Source: Apostichopus japonicus
Taxonomy: Eukaryota > Echinodermata > Holothuroidea > Aspidochirotida > Stichopodidae
Assembly: GCF_037975245.1 (NCBI RefSeq)
Contig: NC_092579.1
Span: 7,315,001 to 7,379,000 of the forward strand
Length of the DNA stretch: 64,000 nucleotides
Reading direction: 5' to 3'
Position 1 is the stretch's first letter, and each line of letters opens with the position of its first letter. The notes under the pieces are model-generated. The model ran no database searches and was not told the DNA's origin. It saw only the letters and a program-made list of their open reading frames with translations. The position numbers and the translations under genes were made by a program. Of the stretch, positions 46,601 through 58,600 are shown in pieces.

Positions 46601-49597
46601 AATTTTAAAGTTAACAGCTTTCTGTTGGACTGAATACGCTCGCTTTGAAAAATAGCTCCTAAGGCCTATAACAACAATGCACAGTAAGCCGCCATTGATT
46701 AGGCAAATTCCATCTTGATGACATCAGGGAGGAACAACTCAATCGAGCAGTAGCGCTTGCTCCGTACAAATGCTGTACTAAAGCACAGTCAGTAAACAAA
46801 AATTTCATTAGAATTTCTCAACGAAATTATCTAATCAGTGATGCAATAAAAATAACAAGGTAAAATTAGATTATATTAACAGAGCTCCTATTAGTATTGT
46901 TATTATTATTACATAGATACATGACATGTATGAGGGGGTTCATTCACCATAAATAAATAACGGTGAAGACACATTCCATTTGGCATGGACCAATGTGTTG
47001 CCCATATTTATCATTAGCATTCATGACATCTTTTTGGTTGTTTCTGTGGAGAGAACCTGACAAATTCTTTGGTAAGTCTCTGATGTTTAAAATGGGAGAG
47101 ACATTGAACAGTTACGGCACTATTGTGAGCAAAGTCGGGCATTAAGCCTGCTGTGGCATGCATTGCAAGGTTACTGAAACACTTTTAATGTTATAGATTG
47201 CATGAACAACAAATATATTGTGAATTGTGTAATTATTTAGAAAGCATCGTCAATGATATGGGCTCTCAACATCGATAAATTGTAGTCTTTCAGCGAGATT
47301 GAATTTGTTTGTAATTTACTAACCAAACCTGATAAAAATGAATAAAGAGAGAGAAAAAATAAGTGGAGACCTCATCTGTATCTCGATAGGAGTGGAAGAC
47401 AAGGAACAGGAGTACAGGATCAGAACATGGGTCCAAAAATAAAAGCCCTCAACTCTACCATCTTGAGGCTCACAGAGAGTAACCAACGGTTACAGAGTGA
47501 AAACAAACTCTTGAAGACAGACCTGGGTAGAGCGCTCCAAGCCGGAGACAGCACCGACGAAGATCGAAACTCGAGAAGGTCACTCAAGCATAGAGGTATA
47601 AAGCTCTGTCTATATGATATTTCAGCGCAGAATAAGACTCATACGGCGAGGTATTGGTCTGAGACAATCCTGTAGCTCAGTGATAAGTTTTAAGCATTTC
47701 CATCGCGAGCGTTATTATAATATCTTATAGATACATGACATGTTATAATGTACTACAATTTCATGTATCCGTCATTGGTTACTATGAAAAAAGTTTGAGA
47801 CACCAGTCAATGCTTCCCCAAGATGGGGGAGCTTAATAGGCAACTCAAAAATGATAAATTAGGTAGTTCCAAATTCAATTTTGTGATGCCTTTAGTGCCA
47901 ACTCATGGTAACATAGTTGTATATATACAGCGCCTGTCTTGAACACCAGATGTAATCAGACTAGTCTTTGAAGTTAGTAACCATGGGAGGTTATTTTCAT
48001 CATTTTGCATTCTTTCATAAAAGCAGCTTTTTGTGTTGACATTTATAGTAAATTCTGGATAATATTTAATATTTTATGAAACTCCAGTTAATGCAGTTGA
48101 TTAGATGGACTGATAATGCTCCATGTACATATAGTGACAAAAAAGATGAATAGTGTGAACATTTTCAACATTTTGCACTTTCCTTGAATTGCTATTTAAT
48201 GAATACTAATGTCAAAAAGTGTCTGGGCATTAAGAAGTTCTAGATTCTCATGGAATCAATAACTATCTGCTAATTACTGTTCATATGGGAAATAGAAAAA
48301 TCTAGACAGTTGTAGACAGTTGTCTTAGTTTGATGAATTGCAATCCTATTTATAAACAATTATCATGCGGGAAATGTGATGACCAAAAGTAAAATGCTGA
48401 TATATTTATTTCTGTTATTATATAATACAATATCATAGAATATCTTGTATTTCTTTAATCTGTGCTTTACCAACCCTAATTAGTAATTTTTTTTTCTTCT
48501 TCAGATTACGAAGACATGAACAGAAAGCAACTTCTTAGGGCTCTAGCTCAGCTTGAAGAGGTAAGAAAGTAGAATAGATCAAATTCTCAAGAATAGTTTA
48601 TCATGTTCACTTTATAACCTAGATGTGTTTCATCTGAGCTCTTTAATTTATGTTGACAAATTTTAACTACTTTTGAGAGAAAAATTAATCTAATTATTTG
48701 TAATTTATTAAATGCTTTTCAGTCAAAGAGAACTAGCTGTTAAAAATTGGTTCAATTGACATCATTGATAAATGAGTATGCAATATGGATACAATCAGAG
48801 TAGCTTGATTTTTGGAGGGAGAAGGGTGGGGTGTGCCTTGAGTTCAGAGGATGTTTGTTTTGAAGCAATATTATGACATTTTAATGAGACAACAACAATA
48901 AAAAAGAGTCATAAAAGGGAAAGGAAAGCGTCACAGAGCACCTGCCAAACACCAAACTCTGCATTTAATTTTGTGGAGTGATTAAAAGTTTTCATCGGAT
49001 AAGAAAAAGTTCATGTCAGACAATCATATCTAGAGTAAGGAACATGTTGACAAGATATTTGAATTTTTAGCCATGTGTAATAATTTCTTTTGTCTTTCGC
49101 CTTTTAAATGGGTTCATTGTTTATTCCTGGAATTGCGCTTCTAAACAGCATTTTGCATCGAATCTGAAAATGCTCACTCACCATACCATAACCATATTCT
49201 GAAATAGCTCTGTAGTATTAAGAAACTGTTTAACTTTCATTTTAAATAACCCTCACGTTTGTTCACTTTGGTGTGGATAGGATGAACACCCACAGAAAAT
49301 GTGTCTGAGTGTGACAAGTTTATCATAATAGTGAGTATTTAAAATCATTACATACAAACTATTTAGCTAACATTTTAATGTAAAAACATATGTTAAAGGT
49401 ATAACAAAAAATCGGAGAAAAAATCTGGGTGGTAGTCCCAGTTTTGATGAATTTCAGTCATATTTAGGATTAATTTTGATCCTGGTTCTTTGGGTAAACA
49501 TGTTGCAAACTAGCAACCACCTGCAGACTACTGGTTGGTTCCTTGCTAAAAGCAAAGGAACCTATGTATTCAGGTTGGCGTGTGTGTGTGTGTGTGT

Positions 49598-49635
<38 letters not shown>

Positions 49636-52600
49636 CGCTTAAGCTTGTATGCACGATAACTCAACAAGGGATTGACTGATCATGATCAAACTTGGTGGGT
49701 GGGTGGCCCATAGTGAGTAGATGAACCCTATTGTTTTTGGTGCCCACAAAGGTCACCAAAGGTCAGTTATGGTCCAAAAACCCAAAATACTAAAACTGCA
49801 ATAACTCCCAGTGCCAATGTGCGACAAGGTTGATATTTTGGGACAAGTTGTGAACTGGTTAGGGAAACAGTTTGAAACTTAACGGTCATGTGATGTGAGG
49901 TCACCAAAGGTCAATTAATGTTAAAAAACTAGTTTTTTTGCGATAACTTGAGAACGAATTGTCCGTTAGGGTTGGGAGTTGCTTCAGTGTAATCCAGTTG
50001 TTGACCCGCATCTGGGTGACCCTTGACCTCAATTTGACCTCTGGTGACCTTTTCATGTTTTGGGGATTTTTACAGTTTCGATGCTATTTTCAGATGTCAA
50101 AGGTACCTTCCGATCATAAATATCGATAGGTTGACCCCCGTGTGACCTTTGTGTGCGAACTTATAAGGGGTCAAAGTTTTCGGTCGGAGTTAGGATGGCT
50201 GTACAGACTTATCGTGTTGATTTTTGGAATCAGCAGATCAAACTACATTTGAAACCAAGGTCAAAAGGTCAAAGGTCACATTAGAAAAAATGTGCTTAGT
50301 TTGGGAGAAAACGGGCGAAAAAGAAAATGTTTGGTTTTGATGCTAGATTTGGATATCAAAGGTACCTTCCGATCAAAAATGTCAATGGGTTGACACCCGG
50401 GTGACCTTTGTGTGTAAAGTTATACAAGGTCAAAGTTAATTTTCAGACATTTAATGCAATAACTCCCAGGGCCAAGGTGTAACAAGGTTGATATTTTGGG
50501 ACAAGTTGCAAATGGTATAGAGGAATATTTTCAAACTTAACGGTCATGTGATCCGAGGTCATCAAAGGTCAATTAATGTTAAAAAACTAGTATTTTGGGT
50601 GAGAAAATGGGCAAAGAAAAAAATGTTTGAATTTTTACAGTTTTGATGCTATATTCACGTCTCACCAATCAAAAATGTCAATAGGTGTACCCCAGGTGAC
50701 CTTTGTGTGTGAAGTTATATGAGGTCAAAGTAAATTTTCAGACATTTAGTGCAATAATTCCCAGTTCCAAGGTGTGACACAGTTGATATTTTGGGACAAG
50801 TTGCAAATGGTATAGGGGAATATTTTCAAACTTAACGGTCATGTGATCCGAGGTCACCAAAGGTCAATTAATGATAAAAAACTAGTATTTTTGCGATAAC
50901 TTGAGAATGAATTGTCCGTTAGGGTTGGGAGTTGCTTCAATGTAATCCAATTGTCGACCCGCATCTGGGTGACCCTTGACCTCAATTTGACCTCTGGTGA
51001 CCTTTTCATGTTTTGGGGATTTTTACAGTTTCGATGCTATTTTCAGATGTCAAAGGTACCTTCTGATCATAAATGTCAATGGGTTGACCCCCGTGTGACC
51101 TTCGTGTGCGGAGTTATACGAGGTCAAAGTTAATTTTCAGACATTTAATGCAATAACTCTCAGTTCCAAGTTGTGACACGGTTGATATTTAGGGACAAGT
51201 TGCAAATGGTATAGGGGAATATTTTCAAACTTAACGGTCATGTGATCCGAGGTCACCAAAGGTCAATTAATGATAAAAAACTAGTATTTTTGTGATAACT
51301 TGAGAACGAACTGTCCGTTAAGGTTGGGAGTTGCTTCAATGTAATCCAGTTGTCGACCCGCATCTGGGTGACCCTTGACCTCAATTTGACCTCTGGTGAC
51401 CTTTTCGTGTTTTGGGGATTTTTACAGTTTCGATGCTATTTTCAGATGTCAAAGGTGCCTTCTGATCATAAATGTCAATGGGTTGACCCCCGTGTGACCT
51501 TCGTGTGCGAAGTTATACGAGGTCAAAGTTAATTTTCAGACATTTAATGCAATAACTCTCAGTTCCAAGGTGTGACACGGTTGATATTTTGGGACAAGTT
51601 GCAAATGGTATAGGGGAATATTTTCAAACTTAACGGTCATGTGATCCGAGGTCACCAAAGGTCAATTAATGATAAAAAACTAGTATTTTTGTGATAACTT
51701 GAGAACGAATTGTCCGTTAAGGTGTAATCCAGTTGTCGACCCGCATCTGGGTGACCCTTGACCTCAATTTGACCTCTGGTGACCTTTTCGTGTTTTGGGG
51801 ATTTTTACAGTTTCGATGCTATTTTCAGATGTCAAAGGTGCCTTCTGATCATAAATGTCAATAGGTTGACCCCCGTGTGACCTTCGTGTGCGAAGTTATA
51901 CGAGGTCAAAGTTAAAAAATATTAATGAGGTCACAGGTCAAACGTGAAAAACTCCCAAGTTGCAATAACTTGGCTACTATTTATTGGAATTTCGTCAAAC
52001 TTGGTATGATATTGGTAGATAGTCTCCACACACTGATGTGTGTTGCAATTGATATCATGCATGTTTATAGGGGGGGGGGGCCTAGCATTATTTCGTTATG
52101 AAAAGTTTGTATGCACAATAACTCAACAAGGGAATGACCAATCATTACCATACTTGGTGAGTGGGTGGCCCATAGTAAGTAGATTAACCCTGTTGATTTT
52201 GGTGCTCATTTCATGAATATTAATGAGGTCATGGGGTCAAACGTGAAATACTCCAAATTGCAATTACTTGGCTACTATTACTAGTCAGAATTTCGTCAAA
52301 CTTGGTATGATGATAATGGTAGATAGTCTTCACACACTGATGTGTGTTGCAATTGATATCAGGGCTTAGCATTACTTTGGCAACAAAAGTTTGTGAGCAT
52401 AAATTACTGTTGTTGTATTAGGGCTTTGTTAGAAATTTCCCTATGAATGGAACTAATGAACAGCAGCAAGGAACCATGAAATGTTTTCATTCTGGTTTTA
52501 TTCGTTCAAACAGAAAGTGGAGAAAGCCGAAGGAACCATGAAGAAATCCAGCCAGAGGAAATCAGAGGTCCCCGGGAAGATTGAATTAACAGGCAGTCTC

Positions 52601-55600
52601 TCCGATAGGCTGGATGCCCTGGATAAGAGGGAGACGGAGCTGATGGAGGAAAATGGAAAGATGAGCAAAGAGGTTGCAAGGTTGAAAGAAGATAAATCCA
52701 AGCTCAGACAGAAACTTGAAGAATTAGAGTGAGTCTTTATAGATTTTATTATTAGTGCTGTACTGTTTAACCTAGATTATTTAGGGACTCGAACTTGGAA
52801 TTTATCAGTTAATTTAGAAAGTGAAAAAGAAATTAATTTGACCAGAGTGGGGATTTGGATTTTGAACCAGTGGTTGAAAATGAAATCTTGTCAGAAGGTT
52901 TTAAGAAAGAGGAATGTTAGACAAATGAAGCTTTGAAGGGAACTGCAATAAGATAAGATGTAGGTTAAAATTCAATGTATTAACCATCGAATGTACTGTG
53001 TTAGGTTACCAAATGAACTATCTAGCCTTAAAGGGGGGGGGGGTTGGGGGAGGGGGTTGAGGGTGTCACTGTTAGGATGTTTCTTTGTTGGGAATTGTTA
53101 GAAAATGTATAAGGTAGTATACTATGTGACTATGGAAAATACTCAGTTCTCAAACAGAATAGGATATAAGAGACCTATGGCATGTAGCACACTATTGTAT
53201 AGCTGCAAATTCACAATTTGGCTCAACCACTTGCATGATTGAAGAAAGTTAAAGAAACAGGGCGTGAGAAATAGCAATGAAATTAACAGATATTAAAGTT
53301 AGAATTCACCTGTATATTTTGTAAAATCTCATGCCTGCCAACTATTTAAATATGGAATAATTAGAGTTTTTCAACACTATAAATAAAGCCTGATTTATTA
53401 GAAAGTAATATTTTTGCATATTAGGATTCAATCACATTTCTCAAAGCTGCAGGTTTTGTTGACATTGCCAAAAATTTGGTGGAATGATCATTTGACCCAT
53501 AATTGGCAAAATTAGGAAAAAAGTCTAATCGCTCCCAGTAGTCCCATGAAAATATCACAATGATTCATAAAGTTTGCATAAACTAAATATTGTTTGCAAA
53601 TGAAACAATGTAACATTACATTGATTTTCTGGGACACAAAATGTTCTTTAGCCAATTTGACTGTTAGTTTTCAAAGTCATATGAGAAACAGCCAGATATC
53701 TAAGTTTCATGTTCGAGATCAACTTATCTATACGACATGGCTTGTACAGAATGCTGTAAAGTCACCACTGTAAGCCGAAATACAGCTTAAATGGCTAAGT
53801 AATGACTTCATGAATCACATATATATATGGCCTGCACTGTGTGATTATTACAGGAAAGAAAACAACAAGCAAGAGAAAGAAATCAGGGAGTTACAGAGAG
53901 AGATGCGAGACGAACGAAGAAGGTTACAAGAGGAATTAAACGGCGAGAGGAAGCGGACGAGGGAAGAGAACAAATCGAGACCCAGGAGTCCCAGTTCTGA
54001 GTCTCTCAGGAGCCAACGTAGTTCCAGGAAGAGCGCCTCGAGGAGCGGCAGCCAGGTGTCACTGAGGAAGAAGGAACGGGAAGAGGAGAAATGGAGGCAG
54101 GAGCAGGAGAAGAAAGCCGAACAGTTACGATTGAACAGATCAGCAAGAAGCATTCAGAAAAATTGGAGAGCCCATCGCAATAAGGTATTAAAGTCATCTT
54201 CTTGTCTTCAAGCAGGTCTAACAAGTTACTCTTAATGAAGACTGTAGGCTTACTCTTGTTGTTTGTGGTAACCTCTGTTCACCTTCATCTGTTTATTTAA
54301 ATTAATGTTGTTGCTTTGAAGATTCACTCAATATAGACAGATTTTCTTTGCTTTTCTTCTGTTGTTTTGTTGAGTTTTTTTTCTTGTTTTTGTACAAATT
54401 TTCTCAAATTATCATCTGTCAATGATTTTGAATTTTTTTTGGTATTTCTTGTTTCTCATCTCATAGTTAAAAGAAGACGAAGAAGATGTTGATGAGGTAA
54501 GCATTTAGTTTTCATTTTAATGATTGAAATTTGATCACGGTTCTTTACTTTAAAGATGTATCTTTTTCAACGACAGATGTAATATGTGATCGCAATTTAT
54601 CAAACCTTCTGAGTAGCGAGATATTAACTGTTTTGTCAAATACAGCAAATTTTGTGTCCCATAAAATTTCGTGAATTGTATGATTTCTCCATTTGCAAAC
54701 CTGCCACGTTTATTCTTAATTTGACCATTCTTGGTTTGAATTTCATGGTCTAAAGTATTAACACATTCTGTTTTCAGGTAGTTTCTTTGTGAACATCGTG
54801 AAAATTCAGTACTAAGAAAGCCATACAACATGTTTGCAGCAGTTGAAACACAATTTACATGTATAAATCTGTACTTAGAGTAGGTGATGAGGCAAATTTA
54901 CCAGCTAACAGCACCATTCCTGGTCATGGAGATATACTGTCTAGAAGTCTTACGGTGGTACAATGCACAAGCAAGTGACAAACACTGCTGGTGCTGGTTG
55001 TAGGACAGGTTTGTTCCCAGTCACAGTGGAGTATCACAGGTTGCAGTAATGGTGGACAGGGTTGCGCAACCTACTTCATACTGAAATACAACTAGCTAAC
55101 TCAATATTCCCAGCGATTACTTGAAGATACTGCTATAAACAGGCTCGTAGCATGTAACACAACTTCTTATTCCCTCCTCGTCGATTCAGGCTGCGAGGAC
55201 CATCCAGTCAGCGATGAGAGGCCATAAACAGAGGCGGGATCAGTTGGACCAGTTCACCCCGACGACTACGGAAGTCATCTCATCTGATGACGGCAGTGAT
55301 GTTGACTACGCTGCCAAAACCATTCAGTCGGCCGTACGAGGACACTGGTCGAGAAAAGATCAACTCACTAAGATGTGAGGCATTTACAATCTCACGAAAT
55401 TCTGTAAAAATGTTGTTATTTAGGCTTGGAATATCTGAATGAATGAGGTCTGAGCAGTAATCTAGAAAAACTGCTGTTTTATAGGAAAACTGGGAATCGA
55501 ACCATGAATGCTACTTTAAGTTTCAGATTGGATGTTCATTTCTATGACAGATTTGAAGTATATAACTTCTTACGTTTATTTATTGTCAGGTCAATCCAAC

Positions 55601-58600
55601 CACTCTCACAGAAAATGAGTGGATGAGGTCGAAGCAGTAATGTAGAAAAACTGCTGTTTTATAGGAAAACTGGGAATCGAACCATGCATGCTACTTTAGG
55701 TTTGAGATTGGATGTTCGTTTCTATGACAGCTAACATTTGTTTATCATCAGGTCAATGACAGATTCTGAAGCAGAATCCGTCCACTCTCACAGAAGCAGG
55801 GCCAGCTCGGTGCGCACTGCCACATCTGGTGAGTTTAATACTTATTAAACAAGCGCATCTTAAAATGCACAGGGAAAAAGTTCAGAAATTCTCAACACAT
55901 TCTGTGTTTATTAATTTAATGGAGGGCAATAACTAATGTTTGGTTTAAAGCAGAATCGGTTCCACTCGCAATGAAGCAGAGCCGTTTCAGTCTGCACTGT
56001 TGTATCAGGTGAGGTTGGTACTTCAATATTAAATATTAATCTTTGTTAGCTTAAAAGATGGCATTAATATCGATATTGTGTTAAAGGCATTGAAGACTGG
56101 CCACAAACCGCGTACGGTCATCTGAAAATGTTAACTTTCCGTTGCTTGCAAGTGAAGTATTTTTCGTGTGGCTACAAAATGCAGACAGTAATGAAACATG
56201 ATACCTTGTTATCTTTAACTGGACCTGAGATGTCCATATATCGTTTGTACACTGTGCTGTGGGTATTGACCGCAGCTGTATGTACTGACTGTACACTAGT
56301 GTCTAATTACCGACGGTAACAAGCTGTGTGTGCGTATTTTCTGGAATCGATGGTGGTGTCTAACACTTCTGTTACACCTCATTCGAAACTAGGTCAGATT
56401 ACCGGCATTAGACGTTTCTTTGTGCGCGAGTCTTCACACCCTTTAAGTCTTTTTTATTTCCCGTTTCTCCAGCATCACAGAGGCGCTTGGACTCGGATGG
56501 TGATTCCGATGACGATGTTGTTATAACTCCGAGCTCATCTAGGAAAGGTTCTCATCACGGAAGCAGACCATCCTCAGGTAGAATAACAATCTCTTTTGAC
56601 CACTTTTCATTTAATAACAGGCTAGCGATGGCATCTATACTATCCTCCTTCTCCCCCCCCACCCGTCTCCCCACTCCCCACTTTGTCACATAAAGTGTGT
56701 TTTCTTTACTGTGTGCGCTTTGGCAGTGCAGTGGCCGAATTGCTACACTAATAGAAAACTGTATATAGCAGTTGTAGTGCATACAACCCCTAGTATTTCA
56801 GAATAATTATCTTGATAAACAAAATTTGCAAAATCACAAAAATCACAAAAATGCTTTGCAGAATGCAAACTCTACTTTAGGTTATATTTAAATAGCTCTT
56901 TGTTTGTATTGAACAGGTAATATTTGTTTCTTGAAGTGTTTAGCGAGACCACATTCATTTCCATTAATGGGCATGCAATATTATGCACCATATTACTTTT
57001 GAGCACAATATTTCTTTCCTATATTGCATTTGATACATCTTCGCAGAAGTTTCATAATGTTAGAATATCTAAACAAGTATGGTTTACGAAATGAACATTC
57101 ACCCCTACTCTAGACATACAAAACCTTCAAAGCAGTTAGTCCTTGCACTAGTCTAATTTGCATATAAGGCACTGGGCTGAAGTTTTCTATATTGACATGA
57201 AGTGATTAAGTAAATTGCTAACAGCTGAATGCACCTATTTGTTATTCATATGGAGCAAGTACACTGATATATTTGCTGATAAACACAAAAGCACTTGTAG
57301 AACTGATAAAAATCCACCGAATTTTGGGAATTTGGGATTTTGGAAAATGCAAATGTTGAGCTACCGTGACCCAATGGTTATCACTGAAGGCTAATGGCAA
57401 CTTTACATTCTGATTCTTTTATATATTAATGGATTTTGTGAACTTTGAATCTTGAATTTTTCTGTTTATATAATATAGTCTAGTGGAAAATGTATTCTTG
57501 ACTGATGCAAAGAGGAACATATTGTGCCATAAGTGAGCTTGATGCAAACAGGTGTAATGTCAAAGTTGCACACTGACAACAAAACAGTTTTTTATCCTTC
57601 TTTGTATTTCACATTATTGTTCTGGCCATGGATTAGATAATGTTACAACTTTACCTAAGGCATGTGAAGATACAAACAGTGCTCCAGTTTCATATCATTA
57701 TATCAAAGTATTAATTGATTTGTTTCAAGACCTAATTAGTAGATGTATTTTCTTGTCCCTCAGCTCATTCTAGCAGTAAGGTAAGAGAAATTCTCTTCTT
57801 GCCATTTTCATTTTATGTCTGTTGTTTTGTTGTTTTTTTTGCTTTCTCAGTGATTTTAACAGATTTATATTATGGTATCTGGTCATACCTTCATCCTTCC
57901 ATTTTCATGAAACATCATTTATGGAAATGTTTCTTATGAACCTTCCTTTTCCATCTTTGTAAGCTTAATGGCTCAAAAAATTAGGTAGTAAATATCAATA
58001 TTTCCTGGAAGTCTTTAAACAAAAAAAATGCTTGCCTAAATATGTTTAAAACTATTCATAAATTAAACATGGGACAAGTAGTTTGGATCCATGTAACATA
58101 CATTTTCTTTTTGAGTTTGTTGTTGTTGAAACATCACCTTGTCTATTTTGTTCTATTGTCTTCCTTTTTCTTGTCAAATTAACCATTGAAGCTTCTATGA
58201 ACAGTACATGAGTGTAACTCATATATTGCTCTGTGTATTAACTGCCCCGATTTCCAGAATAATTCGAGAATTAATTCAGCTTTTCATGTGATTTGCACTT
58301 GCTTTTGTAGAGGCCTGTGTTTTACCTGGGCAAATTGTGGTTTCCTACCAAATCTGTGTAGTAAAATGTCTTCATTTCAAAAGGCAAGAAATGCCAAACA
58401 TTTGTAGTAGACTTCCATTCTAACAAGAAAGAAAAAAAATCAATATTCTCTCTGTGATATCGATATCAGGGCAAACTTTTTAACGGTGGTCCAATTGTCC
58501 AAGACGACCAAATTTCTGTTCGGAAAACCAAAATCAGCTTTGGAGGTCGTCTGAAAGACTTCCATCTATCTACGTCAAGTTCAGATGGCATTGTAACTTT

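Noticed and set aside
49470-49679. His/Thr and Cys/Val repeat frames
   Set aside because: Products of the (GT)n microsatellite.
50912-51532. Two near-identical frames of 73 and 60 codons
   Set aside because: Readings of successive units of the 398-bp repeat, with no start context or codon constraint.
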